From: Chryseobacterium gleum
GTDB taxonomy: Bacteria > Bacteroidota > Bacteroidia > Flavobacteriales_D > Crocinitomicaceae
Assembly: GCA_945902775.1 (NCBI GenBank)
Contig: CAMDMY010000002.1
Coordinates: 1 to 64,000, forward strand
DNA: 64,000 bases
Reading direction: 5' to 3'
Below the pieces are notes generated by a model. The model was given only the letters and a program-made list of their open reading frames with translations. It made no database searches and was not told where the DNA came from. Position numbers and translations under genes: made by a program. This document shows, piece after piece, positions 1 to 10,596 of the stretch (its first letter is position 1; every line of letters begins with the position of its first letter).

Positions 1-230
1 ATAAAAAACGGACAACGAAAGAAAATAAATTGTTGACTATGTTAGTGAAAAATCAGAACGAAATCTTGGATCGTCAGGCTACTTTAAGAGCGATTTGGGG
101 TGATGATAATTATTTCAATGGCAGAAGTATGGATGTTTACATCGCTAAATTGAGAAAATTGTTGAAAGAGGATGAAGCGATTGAGATTATGAATGTGCAT
201 GGGAAAGGGTTTAAATTTATGGTAAAATAG
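1..230 (+). CDS. OmpR/PhoB-family response regulator, C-terminal winged-helix DNA-binding domain (5' truncated by window edge)
   Basis: Frame is open to the left edge; peptide ...RTTKENKLLTMLVKNQNEILDRQATLRAIWGDDNYFNGRSMDVYIAKLRKLLKED...GKGFKFMVK matches the Trans_reg_C domain pattern. The ORF-track TTG start at 30 is an artefact of truncation. Confidence 0.85.
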   Translation, partial: KKRTTKENKLLTMLVKNQNEILDRQATLRAIWGDDNYFNGRSMDVYIAKLRKLLKEDEAIEIMNVHGKGFKFMVK

Positions 231-242
231 TTTTATAGTTTT

Positions 243-373
243 TTTAACCACAGAGTTTTTAAAGGAGTTCAGCACCTAGTGGCGCAGAGTTTTTTATGCA
301 GGGTGTAGTTGATTTATTGACACAAACTCTGTGTGACTCTGTGAAAAAGAACTCCGAGTAAACAGTGGTTAAA
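243..373. repeat. 131-bp imperfect inverted intergenic repeat (CACAGAGTTT/AAACTCTGTG type)
   Basis: TTTAACCAC (243-251) pairs with GTGGTTAAA (365-373); GGAGTTC (264-270) with GAACTCC (349-355); CAGAGTTT (251-258) with AAACTCTG (324-331). Confidence 0.6.
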
Positions 374-453
374 TCCATATATAAAAACATCTAGATTCAA
401 ATTGACTGTTTCTTCACACAATTTTTATATTTTTACAACTTTAATAGAATTGG

Positions 454-1182
454 GTGAAAAATACGATTAAGTACATATTGCAAAAAGTTTTAGGATTCCA
501 ATTCTATCTTTATGTTTTTTCATTGTTCAAGATTCGAACGTTGCGAAATGATTCAAACGAAAAAGACTTCTTTCATTTTCTTTCTTTGTTAAAAGATGGC
601 GAAGGTTCTGTGTTAGATGTAGGGGCCAATATTGGAATTATGACGGCCCATTTAGGTCAACATTTACCTAATACAACCATTCACGCGTTCGAACCAATGC
701 CAACGAATATTTCTGTTTTAAGGAAGATTATCGCGAAATTCAATTTAAAATTGGTAAAATTACATGAAATTGCTGTTGGAGAAACAAGTGGAAGTGTGAA
801 AATGATTCTTCCTCAAAATGGCAAAACGAAAATGCAAGGGTTGAGTCACGTTAAACACGAGTCAATCACGGAATGGAACGAAGGGGAAGAATTCGAAGTG
901 GAATTAGATACACTTGACAATCAATTGAAAACTGAAAAAATTCAAGGTATTAAAATCGATGTTGAGAATTTCGAGTATTTTGCATTGAAAGGAGCGAAAG
1001 AATTATTAGAAAGAGACCATCCAATTATTTATGCAGAATTGTGGGATAATCAAAACCGTACAAATTGTTTTGACATACTTACTTCTCTATCCTACCAGGC
1101 TTTTATTGTAAAAAACAATCAATTGATTTCGTTTGATTCGAATCAACACATAAGTCAGAATTTTATTTTTATTTCGAACTAA
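454..1182 (+). CDS. FkbM family methyltransferase
   Basis: GTG start; SVLDVGANIGIMTAHLGQHLPNTTIHAFEPMPTN SAM-binding motif, IKIDVENFEYFALKGAKELL typical of FkbM. Confidence 0.8.
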   Translation: MKNTIKYILQKVLGFQFYLYVFSLFKIRTLRNDSNEKDFFHFLSLLKDGEGSVLDVGANIGIMTAHLGQHLPNTTIHAFEPMPTNISVLRKIIAKFNLKLVKLHEIAVGETSGSVKMILPQNGKTKMQGLSHVKHESITEWNEGEEFEVELDTLDNQLKTEKIQGIKIDVENFEYFALKGAKELLERDHPIIYAELWDNQNRTNCFDILTSLSYQAFIVKNNQLISFDSNQHISQNFIFISN

Positions 1183-1260
1183 TTTCATAAATCAATAGGA
1201 TAGGGTTTAAACTATGCTATTGATTGAAAAATTATCCCTCACAAATTAAAAACCGTTTCT

Positions 1261-1268
1261 TAACTTTG
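1261..1268 (+). promoter_or_regulatory. Bacteroidota -7 box TAACTTTG upstream of flippase gene
   Basis: Exact TAnnTTTG match 33 nt before the GTG start at 1302. Confidence 0.45.
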
Positions 1269-1301
1269 AAATAGATTTTACAGAACGAAAATTCTATATA
1301 C

Positions 1302-2735
1302 GTGCAAAAAAAATTCATTTTAAATTTATTTTTAATGGTGGCTTTGAACCTTTTGGTCAAACCATTTGCTATTTTTGGAATTGATGCTACGGTTCAAAAT
1401 CGAGTGGGTGCTGATGAATATGGCTTGTATTTTTCATTGTTGAATTTGTCCTTTATGTTTAACATCATAATGGATTTAGGGATTAATAATTTCACCGTAA
1501 AAAACATCGCTCAATATCCTCAAATTGTTTCCCGATATATGGGAAAATTATTATCCTTTCGATTGCTTTTATTTTTTATATATGTAATTATCACTTTTAC
1601 ATTAGGGACAATAATTGGTTATGGGGAAAGGGAATTTTACTTATTGATATTTTTAGTAATCAATCAGTTTTTTGTAACTGCCATCGCTTATTTTAGAAGT
1701 CATTTCACAGGATTATTATTCTTTAAAACCGAAGCGCTAATTTCTATTTTAGATCGATTACTTTTAATACTTTTCTGCGGGATACTTTTATTGTCAAGAA
1801 CTGATTTTAAAATCGAATGGTTTATTTGGATTCAAACGGCTTGTTATGGAATTACCGCAATTATTGCTTTTATTCTGATTTTAGTTCAAATCGGAAAACC
1901 AAATTATTCTTGGAATTATGTCTTTTCGTTAGCAGTAGTTAAAAAAAGCATTCCATTTGCCGTTCTGGTTTTATTGATGATGATTTATACGAGAAGCGAT
2001 GCTGTGATATTAGAGCGTTTACATCCTAAAGGAAAACACGAAGCGGGAATTTATGCACAAGGATTTCGTTTGTTAGATGCATTTTTCCTTTTCGGAATGA
2101 TTTTCTCTAATTTGTTGTTTCCAATGTTTGCGAAACTTCTGAAAAAAAAGGAATCCGTACTTCCTTTATTGCGAACAGGGGGTAATTTATTAATTGGAGG
2201 TGCTATGCTGATGATTGGATTCTGTTATACGAACAGTGAATTCATCGTTAAATTGATATATCACACCAATGTGAAAGAATCCATTCCAAGTTTTCAATGG
2301 TTGATGTTGAGTTTTATCGGTATGTGTTTCAGTCTTATTTTTGGAACCTTATTAACTGCTCACGGTAGTTTAGTAACTTTGATTCGTTATTCTTCGTTTG
2401 CTATCGTCGTAAACTTAAGTGTGAATTTTACTTTAATTCCATCTTTAGGAGCCGAAGGAGCTGCAATAGCTGCTTTTAGTACACAAACTTTTGTTGCGCT
2501 TCTTCAATTCTTCTACACTGCAAGATTGTTCGATTTTGAATTCTCAGTGAAAATGGTCAACCGATACATTCTTTACACAATTTCTATTTTTGCTATTTTC
2601 TTTTTTCTACAGACTAAAAAAGTGAATTATGTGCACTTAGTGATTGAACTTGTACTTGGAATCATCGCTATGTTTGCTACTAAAATGATTCATATCAAAG
2701 CGTTGAGAAAGCAGTTCAGAATAGAAGATGTTTAA
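1302..2735 (+). CDS. polysaccharide biosynthesis protein / oligosaccharide flippase (Wzx-like, MATE/MVF fold)
   Basis: Multi-TM protein, N-terminal GIDATVQNRVGADEYGLYFSLLNLSFMFNIIMDLGINNFTVKNIA pattern of polysaccharide flippases. Confidence 0.8.
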   Translation: MQKKFILNLFLMVALNLLVKPFAIFGIDATVQNRVGADEYGLYFSLLNLSFMFNIIMDLGINNFTVKNIAQYPQIVSRYMGKLLSFRLLLFFIYVIITFTLGTIIGYGEREFYLLIFLVINQFFVTAIAYFRSHFTGLLFFKTEALISILDRLLLILFCGILLLSRTDFKIEWFIWIQTACYGITAIIAFILILVQIGKPNYSWNYVFSLAVVKKSIPFAVLVLLMMIYTRSDAVILERLHPKGKHEAGIYAQGFRLLDAFFLFGMIFSNLLFPMFAKLLKKKESVLPLLRTGGNLLIGGAMLMIGFCYTNSEFIVKLIYHTNVKESIPSFQWLMLSFIGMCFSLIFGTLLTAHGSLVTLIRYSSFAIVVNLSVNFTLIPSLGAEGAAIAAFSTQTFVALLQFFYTARLFDFEFSVKMVNRYILYTISIFAIFFFLQTKKVNYVHLVIELVLGIIAMFATKMIHIKALRKQFRIEDV

Positions 2736-2824
2736 TTTTAAAATATTTATTTAATCAACCTTGACAAAATCGAAAAGTGATAAAAATCAGGCTACCAGTA
2801 ATTTTCTTTTATCAATATATTAAG

Positions 2825-2926
2825 CCTTTAAACCTTTAACATTCCTCATTATTCTTTATCCTCAACCCCAATCTTAAACTTAACCTTAACCTAATTCTCA
2901 ACCTTAAACTCAACCTCAACAACAAT
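2825..2926. repeat. G-free low-complexity tract with degenerate CTTAAC/CTCAAC repeats
   Basis: No G on the + strand for 102 nt; contains CTCAACC, CTTAAAC, TTAACC, CTTAACC, CTCAACC, CTTAAAC, CTCAACC, CTCAAC. Confidence 0.6.
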
Positions 2927-3009
2927 GAACTAAAATAAATCCAAAAATCTCTTATTTATAAGCATAGAATTGTATAACTTTACGCTCCATTATTGTCTAC
3001 AATTAAGAT

Positions 3010-5733
3010 ATGGATAAAGTAACATACGTCGGTAATGCAGATGTCACAGCGATTGACCATTTGTATAAATCATATCAACAAGATCCCGAAAGCGTGGATA
3101 TCGGCTGGAAGAAGTTCTTCGAAGGCTTTGATTTTGCTAGAACCAACTACGAAGATGGTGGCGAAATCCCTGAAAATTTTCAAAAAGAATTTAAGGTTAT
3201 AAATTTAATAAATGGCTACAGAACACGTGGACATTTATTTACACATACGAATCCAGTTCGTGAAAGAAGACAGTACAATCCAACATTAGCGATAGAAAAT
3301 TTTGGTTTAGAAGTAGCTGATTTGGAGACAGTTTTTCAAGCTGGTGAAGAAACTGGAATTGGCGCAGCTACACTGAAAGATATTATTATTCATTTAGAAG
3401 CAACTTACTGTGAATCAATTGGTATTGAGTTCGCTTACATCCGTGATCCTGAAAGAATTGGTTGGTTAAAAAATAAAATTGAATTAAAAAATCGTCCAAA
3501 ATTTGATACAAATCGTAAATTGGAGATTTATAAAAAATTAAATCAAGCGACAAATTTCGAAGCGTATTTAGGTAAGAAATTTGTTGGGCAAAAACGTTTC
3601 TCAATTGAAGGAGGTGAAGCTTTAATTCCAGCTTTAGATTCATTGATTTCAAAAGGATCTGATTTAGGCGTTGAGTACTTCGCAATGGGAATGGCGCATC
3701 GTGGTCGTTTGAATACATTGATTAATATTTTTGAGAAACGTCCAAAAGATATTTTTTCAGAATTCGAAGGAAAAGAATTTGATATTGAACATACTTTTGA
3801 TGGTGATGTTAAATATCATCAAGGATATACTTCACAAGTTGAGTTAAAAAATGGAAAAAAAGTTGGTTTGACTTTATCTCCAAATCCTTCTCATTTAGAA
3901 GCAGTTGATCCAGTTGTTCAAGGAATTGCTCGTGCAAAAATAGATCATATCTTGAAAGACGAAAATAAAGTTTGTCCGGTAATGATTCATGGTGATGCTG
4001 CAGTTGCAGGTCAGGGTATTGTGTATGAAGTAATTCAGATGGCACAATTAGATGGATACCGCGCTGGAGGAACAATTCACATTGTTGTAAATAACCAAGT
4101 TGGATTTACAACTAATTATTTGGACGCACGTTCTTCAACCTATTGTACAGATGTAGCAAAAACTACTTTATGTCCAGTTTTCCACGTAAATGGGGATGAT
4201 ATTGAAGCTGTTGTTCAAACGATTGAAATTGCAATGGAATACCGTCAACAATTCAACCGTGATGTATTTGTAGATTTATTATGTTACCGTAAATATGGTC
4301 ATAACGAAGGTGATGAACCAATGTTTACTCAACCAAATTTATATAAAATCATTGCTAAACATCCGAACCCAAAAGATATTTATTTTGATCAATTGGAGAA
4401 AGAAGGTGTTATTACAAGAGAAGATGCTAAAAAATTAGAAGCAGATTTCAATGCTCATTTAGATGCAGAATATGAAATTTCTCGTAAAAATGATAAAGCG
4501 TTGGTGTATGATTTCTTAAGTACAACTTGGGAAGGATTTAGACACAGTACTTCAGAAGATTTCGAAAAATCACCTGCAACTGGAGTAGATAAAAAGAAAT
4601 TATTAGAATTAGGAGTTAAATTATCGACTTTACCAGAAGGTAAAAAGTACTTCCGTAAAATTTCTAAAATTTTCGAAGATAGATTGAAAGCAATCCAAGG
4701 TGACACTTTAGATTGGGGTTCTGCTGAAATGTTAGCATATGCTTCATTATTAGTTGAAGGTCACCCAATTAGAGTTTCTGGTCAAGATGTGGAAAGAGGA
4801 ACTTTCTCACACAGACATGCGGTTGTTAAAACAGAAGATACAGAAGAAGAGGTAGTTACATTGAATTTATTGAGTGAAAATCAAGCGCCATTTTCAATTT
4901 ATAACTCTTTATTATCAGAATATGGTGTTTTAGGTTTTGAATATGGTTATTCATTGGCTACCCCAAAAGGATTAACAATTTGGGAAGCACAATTTGGAGA
5001 TTTCTTCAATGGTGCTCAAATTATGATCGACCAATTTATAACTGCAGGTGAAGATAAATGGGCTACCCAAAGTGGTTTAGTTTTATTGTTACCTCACGGT
5101 TATGAAGGACAAGGAGCTGAACACTCAAGTGGAAGAATGGAGCGTTTCTTGGTTCAATGTGCGGATGACAATATTCAAGTTGTAAACACAAGTACACCAG
5201 CGAATCACTTCCACTTATTACGTCGTCAATTGAAACGTGATTTCAGAAAGCCATTGGTTGTTTTCTCTCCAAAAATGTTGTTACGTCATCCTGAAGCAGT
5301 TTCAAGTTTAGACGAAATGGCAACTGGTTCATTCCAAGAAGTTATTGATGATGCAGCAGCGAAAGTTGAAAATATTGAAACAGTAGTTTTCTGTTCAGGT
5401 AAATTCTACTACGAAATGAAAGCGAAGGCGAAAGAATTAGGAGTAGATTCAATGGCATTTGTTCGTGTTGAGCAATTATACCCATTACCAAAAACACAAA
5501 TCGACGGAATTATAGCGAAATATAAAAATGCTTCTAACTTATTATGGGCACAAGAAGAGCCTGCTAATATGGGAGCTTGGACCTATTTTGCAATGCAATT
5601 AAGACATTTACCATTGGTAGGTGTTTCTAGAAATGCATCAGCAGCTTCAGCTGAAGGTTCATCTCAATTGCATAAAAAACGTTTGAAAAACTTATTTGAC
5701 GAATTGTTTAAATACGCGTCAGTAAAAGCCTAA
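3010..5733 (+). CDS. sucA: 2-oxoglutarate dehydrogenase E1 component
   Basis: 907 aa; GMAHRGRLNTL, HGDAAVAGQGIVYE, YRKYGHNEGDEP and LLLPHGYEGQGAEHSSGRMERFL motifs; followed by sucB. Confidence 0.97.
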   Translation: MDKVTYVGNADVTAIDHLYKSYQQDPESVDIGWKKFFEGFDFARTNYEDGGEIPENFQKEFKVINLINGYRTRGHLFTHTNPVRERRQYNPTLAIENFGLEVADLETVFQAGEETGIGAATLKDIIIHLEATYCESIGIEFAYIRDPERIGWLKNKIELKNRPKFDTNRKLEIYKKLNQATNFEAYLGKKFVGQKRFSIEGGEALIPALDSLISKGSDLGVEYFAMGMAHRGRLNTLINIFEKRPKDIFSEFEGKEFDIEHTFDGDVKYHQGYTSQVELKNGKKVGLTLSPNPSHLEAVDPVVQGIARAKIDHILKDENKVCPVMIHGDAAVAGQGIVYEVIQMAQLDGYRAGGTIHIVVNNQVGFTTNYLDARSSTYCTDVAKTTLCPVFHVNGDDIEAVVQTIEIAMEYRQQFNRDVFVDLLCYRKYGHNEGDEPMFTQPNLYKIIAKHPNPKDIYFDQLEKEGVITREDAKKLEADFNAHLDAEYEISRKNDKALVYDFLSTTWEGFRHSTSEDFEKSPATGVDKKKLLELGVKLSTLPEGKKYFRKISKIFEDRLKAIQGDTLDWGSAEMLAYASLLVEGHPIRVSGQDVERGTFSHRHAVVKTEDTEEEVVTLNLLSENQAPFSIYNSLLSEYGVLGFEYGYSLATPKGLTIWEAQFGDFFNGAQIMIDQFITAGEDKWATQSGLVLLLPHGYEGQGAEHSSGRMERFLVQCADDNIQVVNTSTPANHFHLLRRQLKRDFRKPLVVFSPKMLLRHPEAVSSLDEMATGSFQEVIDDAAAKVENIETVVFCSGKFYYEMKAKAKELGVDSMAFVRVEQLYPLPKTQIDGIIAKYKNASNLLWAQEEPANMGAWTYFAMQLRHLPLVGVSRNASAASAEGSSQLHKKRLKNLFDELFKYASVKA

Positions 5734-5832
5734 CTTCGATACGTTTTATAAACCTTTGGTTTCAAAACTACTCAGTCAGCTTGTACGATTAAAGAATAAT
5801 TAATAGAATATTAGAATTAAAAAATATACGAT

Positions 5833-7098
5833 ATGTCAGTTTTAGAAATGAAAGTTCCTAGTCCAGGTGAATCAATTTCAGAAGTAGAAATTGCACAATG
5901 GTTAGTAGCTGATGGTGATTATGTAGAAAAAGATCAAGCAATTGCAGAAGTAGATTCTGACAAAGCGACTTTAGAATTACCAGCTGAAGAAAGTGGTATT
6001 ATTACTTTGAAAGCGGCTGAAGGCGACGCTGTAAAAGTAGGGGCTGTAGTTTGTTTAATTGACACATCTGCTGCTCGTCCAGCTGGAAGTGCTCCGAAAG
6101 TAGAAAAAGCTCCAGAAGTAAAAGTGGAAGCTGCTGCACCAGTTGCTGCTGCACCGACTGCTCCAAGTCCAAATCCAGTGAATGAAAAATCAGCATCTTA
6201 TGCAAGTGGAACACCATCTGTAGCGGCTGCTAAAATCATTGCTGAAAATGGAATCAACCCAGCGAAAGTTGCTGCAACAGGAAGAGATGGACGTATTACG
6301 AAACAAGATGTTGTAGCTGCAATGGCTGCAGGATTCTCTGCTGATGCTGCTCAAGGTTGGGGTGGAACAAGAAACAACAGACGTGAAAAAATGTCAATGA
6401 TGCGTCGTAAAATAGCTGAACGTTTAGTTGCAGTGAAAAACGAAACGGCAATGTTGACGACTTTCAACGAGGTGGATATGAAACCAATCATGGATTTACG
6501 TGCAAAATACAAAGATGCTTTCGCGAAACACCACGATGTTAATTTGGGATTCATGTCTTTCTTTACGAAAGCGGTAACTGAAGCATTAAATTTATATCCA
6601 GCTGTAAATGGTATGATTGATGGAAACGAAGTTGTTTTCAATGATTATGCTGATATAGGTGTTGCTGTATCTTCTCCAAAAGGGTTGATGGTACCAGTAG
6701 TTCGTAATGCAGAACAAATGAGTTTAGCCGAAATCGAAAAAGAAATCAAACGTTTGGCTATTAAAGCCAGAGATGGAAAAATTACACCAGACGAAATGAC
6801 GGGTGGAACTTTCACAATCACAAACGGTGGTGTATTTGGTTCAATGTTGTCTACACCAATCATCAATCCTCCACAATCTGCTATTTTAGGAATGCACAAC
6901 ATCGTTGAGCGTCCAGTAGCAATTAACGGAAAAGTTGAGATTCGTCCGATTATGTATTTAGCGCTTTCTTACGACCATAGAATCATCGACGGTAAAGAAT
7001 CTGTAAGTTTCTTAGTGAAAGTGAAGGAGATGTTAGAAAACCCTGAAAGAATGATCTTTGGAAGTAAAGATCCTCATGCAGTTTTATTAGGATTATAA
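5833..7098 (+). CDS. sucB: dihydrolipoyllysine-residue succinyltransferase (E2 of 2-oxoglutarate dehydrogenase)
   Basis: Lipoyl domain [17 protein letters not shown], peripheral-subunit-binding domain, catalytic [16 protein letters not shown]. Confidence 0.97.
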   Translation: MSVLEMKVPSPGESISEVEIAQWLVADGDYVEKDQAIAEVDSDKATLELPAEESGIITLKAAEGDAVKVGAVVCLIDTSAARPAGSAPKVEKAPEVKVEAAAPVAAAPTAPSPNPVNEKSASYASGTPSVAAAKIIAENGINPAKVAATGRDGRITKQDVVAAMAAGFSADAAQGWGGTRNNRREKMSMMRRKIAERLVAVKNETAMLTTFNEVDMKPIMDLRAKYKDAFAKHHDVNLGFMSFFTKAVTEALNLYPAVNGMIDGNEVVFNDYADIGVAVSSPKGLMVPVVRNAEQMSLAEIEKEIKRLAIKARDGKITPDEMTGGTFTITNGGVFGSMLSTPIINPPQSAILGMHNIVERPVAINGKVEIRPIMYLALSYDHRIIDGKESVSFLVKVKEMLENPERMIFGSKDPHAVLLGL

Positions 7099-7146
7099 AA
7101 TGATGTTGAATTATTAATGATTGATTTTTGATCATTTTAAAATAGT

Positions 7147-7180
7147 AAGCCTCGAAGAATTTTCTTCGAGGCTTTTTTAT
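7147..7180 (+). terminator. Rho-independent terminator after sucB
   Basis: AAGCCTCGAAGAA / TTCTTCGAGGCTT self-complementary arms followed by a T-run. Confidence 0.85.
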
Positions 7181-8049
7181 TTTATAAATACCGAAGAACT
7201 ACTCATACCACCAAAAACACCTAAACCATTCGTTATATTAGTATACACTTTTACAGGTTCAGAGAAAAAACCATCAGAATTAACAGCTTTAGAAGTTGAC
7301 AAGATATAATTGTACACTTCCCTTGAAACGTTATACAAAACTACTTTATAGGATTTTTCTCCAGCATAATCATAATTCAGAGCATCCATATATTTTGCGG
7401 GATTAAATTTTACAACTATTTTTTTTGATTGACCATTAAAACCACTGTCATCAAAAAGATAGGAAATTCCTCCATTATCAGAAAAAACTTCATTGTTTTC
7501 ATTGGGAATTAAATAAATAGATTCCTCTTTTTGAAGAGAATCAACAGCGAAAACTTTTAGAATGTATAAATTTTCTGGAGAAGGATCATCAATGGTTAAA
7601 ACTAAATTTTTCTCAGTAGAATTATACTCATTTTTAATAGATGAGGTATCCCAATCTTTTATTTGAACTGCATCAGGAATTGATGTTTCAGATGTCGCAG
7701 TTGAATAACTAGGATGAGTAATTGAAATAGAATAAGAGTGTCCAATTTTTGCTTTTGTACCAAATTCATATTCTCCATTAGAATTTATGGTACTACTCGT
7801 AAAAGTTTCACCCGTTGTCTTGTCAGTCAAAATAAGAGTAGCAGAAGTTGTAATTTCACTCGGACCGGTATTTTGTTCTCCAATCGCAGCTTTGCTTTTA
7901 GATAATGAAATTTTTATAATTGAATCACTTTCAATAATTCCGTTTACAACAATAAAACCATTACCAACATCTCCTTTGAAAGGAATTTCTTTTGTGCAAG
8001 ATAGTACAATAAAAAGCACAGTAATTACTGAGAAATAGATCGTTTTCAT
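7177..8049 (-). CDS. DUF4249 domain-containing lipoprotein
   Basis: Lipobox FIVLSCTKE; GFIVVNGIIESDSIIKISLSKS...ILTDKTTGETF; directly downstream of a TonB receptor as is usual for this family. Confidence 0.8.
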   Translation of the reverse strand: MKTIYFSVITVLFIVLSCTKEIPFKGDVGNGFIVVNGIIESDSIIKISLSKSKAAIGEQNTGPSEITTSATLILTDKTTGETFTSSTINSNGEYEFGTKAKIGHSYSISITHPSYSTATSETSIPDAVQIKDWDTSSIKNEYNSTEKNLVLTIDDPSPENLYILKVFAVDSLQKEESIYLIPNENNEVFSDNGGISYLFDDSGFNGQSKKIVVKFNPAKYMDALNYDYAGEKSYKVVLYNVSREVYNYILSTSKAVNSDGFFSEPVKVYTNITNGLGVFGGMSSSSVFIK

Positions 8050-10436
8050 TCTGCTGTTTTGTTAGATTTATTTTCTTTTATTTTTTCAAAGTTGAATTTA
8101 AATTTCCAACTGATTGAGGGGATTAATGCAAAAACACTTGCTTGTTTTAACACAACTTTACTTCCTTTTTGTTCCGTAAATAAGAAATATGCATTTTGGC
8201 GATTGTAAACATTGTAAATAGATAACGATAATACCGTTTCTCCCCATGTTTTTTGTCGTGTTCGATTTGCTCCTATATCCATTCTGTGATAAGCAGGCAT
8301 TCTGTAGTTGTTAATGGATGAAAAATAATTAATAGTAGAATTATTAAAATAACCACTTGTTATGGGATTCGGAGCTAATTGATAGGTTTGAGTTGCCAAT
8401 GTAACGGCATTTCCTGTTCCGTAAACGAATACCATTCCAAAGTCCCACGTTTTGTTTGCTTTGTATGTAAGTACCACACTAATATCATTTCTACGATCAT
8501 AACGATAAGGAAATCTTTCACCAAAATTGATATTATCAAATTGTCTTTCTGTCCAACTTAATGTGTAACCAATCCATCCTGTTAATTTTCCTTGTCGTTT
8601 TTCTAGCAGTACTTCTCCACCATAAGCCCAACCTTGACCACTTTCAACTTTAGATTGCCAATCTGTATTTTGACTAAAAAAACTTGCTCCTTCTTTGTAT
8701 TGAATCAAGTGATCCATTTTTTTATAGTATCCTTCTACTACAAAATTGAATTGTTTTTTGATTTCTCTATTATATCCTATACTCACTTGATTAGCAGTTA
8801 CAGGTGCGATTCTCTCCGTTGCAGGAACCCATAAATCGGTAGGTAATCCAATCCCTGTATTCGAAAGTAAATGGAGAAATTGAGCTGTTCTAGAATAACC
8901 AAATTTTAAACTCGAATTTTCAGTAAGAATATAATTAGCTGATATTCTAGGTTGTAATTCGTTGTATGCTTTTTTACCAACGAAAAATGTGCTGTTGTGA
9001 ATACCGTAATTGATTTTTAGTTTGTTTGAAATTTTATGATCGTCTTCTATGTATGAAGATGTTTCGTGTGCAAATTGGTTTGCAGAACCTTCTTTTAGAC
9101 TATAACTTTCAGATTGATATTGTGAACTTGAGGTTGTTACACCTGGTCGAAATGTATGGTAAATATCACTGATTCCAAATTTGATTGTGTGATTTGGATT
9201 TGGTAAATACGTAAAGTCAGTTTTACCCGTCCAATCGTCTATACCAGAATAGTAGAGAAATGAATAACTTGAATTTGTTGAAACTCCATCAGAAATAGAT
9301 GTCGATTTTGAATCACTATAAATGTTAAACAAGTATTTAGAATACGTAAAGGTTGTATTTGTAAATAGTTTAGGTCTAATTTTATAATTCCATCTTATTG
9401 CTGCGATTGCATTTCCCCATTTAATTCCTGTTTCATCTTTAGTAGAATATGAATTGAAATTGTCGCCTCCTCCATAATTAGTCTTAAAAGCAGCTTTATC
9501 TTGGCCAAAATAACCACTTAAATACAAATGGTGTTTGTCGTTTATTTTATGGTTTATTTTAGCATTTAAATCATAAAAATAATATCCACCTTTTGCATCT
9601 TGTTTTTGAAACGGTTTTATTAATGCATCTAAATAGGTTCTTCTTCCGCTAATAATAAATGCAGTTTTACCTTTGTTTAAAGGACCTTCAACTAACAAAC
9701 GACTAGCAATAATTCCGATAGAACCTTCCACATTGAATTTTTGATTATTACCTTCTTTCATTCGCATATCCAATACAGAAGAAACTCTACCACCATAACG
9801 AGCCGGAAAACCACCTTTCGTTAATGTCGTTTGAGATAATGCATCTGAATTAAAAACAGAGAAAAATCCAAATAGGTGAGAAGCATTATAAACTGGTACA
9901 CCATCTAGTAAAATTAAATTTTGATCTGGACCACCACCTCTCACATAGATACCACTTGAACCTTCACCACCCGATTTAACACCAGGCATCAATTGCAGAA
10001 TTTTTAGAACGTCTTTTTCACCTAACAAAACCGGAAGTTTATCCACTTTTTCCATTGATAGTTCCATGGTACCTATATTTGTACTTTCAACACTTCTTCT
10101 AGATCCAGAAGTGGCGGTTACTACTACTTCGTTAAGCTCATTTATTTCACTGACAATGATATTGTGTTCATTCTTTTGAAGTGATGCTTCCAAGAAATAA
10201 GGATCGAATCCAAAATTTGTGATTCTTAGAACGGTAGGCTCATTTGGAATAGAAAGGCTGTAAAAGCCATATTCATTTGTTGTGGTTCCTACTTTATGAA
10301 CTGTGTCATAGATAGTTGCGCCGATTAATTTTTCTCCTGATTTTTTACTAGAAATATAGCCGTTTAACGTTCGACTGTTTTGAGATAAGGCAGAAAAACT
10401 AAGAAAAAGGAGGGCTAGATGAAAGAGTAATCGCAT
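8046..10436 (-). CDS. TonB-dependent receptor with carboxypeptidase-like regulatory domain
   Basis: SGEKLIGATIYDTVHKVGTTTNEYGFYSLSIP CarboxypepD_reg-like domain, plug GVKSGGEGSSGIYVRGGGPDQNLILLDGVPVYN, beta-barrel C-terminus. Confidence 0.92.
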   Translation of the reverse strand: MRLLFHLALLFLSFSALSQNSRTLNGYISSKKSGEKLIGATIYDTVHKVGTTTNEYGFYSLSIPNEPTVLRITNFGFDPYFLEASLQKNEHNIIVSEINELNEVVVTATSGSRRSVESTNIGTMELSMEKVDKLPVLLGEKDVLKILQLMPGVKSGGEGSSGIYVRGGGPDQNLILLDGVPVYNASHLFGFFSVFNSDALSQTTLTKGGFPARYGGRVSSVLDMRMKEGNNQKFNVEGSIGIIASRLLVEGPLNKGKTAFIISGRRTYLDALIKPFQKQDAKGGYYFYDLNAKINHKINDKHHLYLSGYFGQDKAAFKTNYGGGDNFNSYSTKDETGIKWGNAIAAIRWNYKIRPKLFTNTTFTYSKYLFNIYSDSKSTSISDGVSTNSSYSFLYYSGIDDWTGKTDFTYLPNPNHTIKFGISDIYHTFRPGVTTSSSQYQSESYSLKEGSANQFAHETSSYIEDDHKISNKLKINYGIHNSTFFVGKKAYNELQPRISANYILTENSSLKFGYSRTAQFLHLLSNTGIGLPTDLWVPATERIAPVTANQVSIGYNREIKKQFNFVVEGYYKKMDHLIQYKEGASFFSQNTDWQSKVESGQGWAYGGEVLLEKRQGKLTGWIGYTLSWTERQFDNINFGERFPYRYDRRNDISVVLTYKANKTWDFGMVFVYGTGNAVTLATQTYQLAPNPITSGYFNNSTINYFSSINNYRMPAYHRMDIGANRTRQKTWGETVLSLSIYNVYNRQNAYFLFTEQKGSKVVLKQASVFALIPSISWKFKFNFEKIKENKSNKTAE

Positions 10437-10457
10437 ATTTTATGTTTATTGTTGCTG

Positions 10458-10465
10458 CAAATTTA
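10458..10465 (-). promoter_or_regulatory. -7 box TAAATTTG upstream of the TonB receptor gene
   Basis: CAAATTTA on the + strand, 21 nt before the start codon. Confidence 0.45.
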
Positions 10466-10596
10466 AAGTAAGTTTTGAGAATGAAACGTTTAAGAGGAAT
10501 TAATATTGTTAAGAATTTGTAAATGTTTTTTAAGTTTATTTTCTGTGAAAAATCTGAATTCTAGAGGTTAATTATCCTAGTTTCATTATTTCCTCC

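Noticed and set aside
7121-7309. 62-aa plus-strand ORF spanning the sucB terminator
   Set aside because: Runs through a clear Rho-independent terminator and antisense to the DUF4249 C-terminus.
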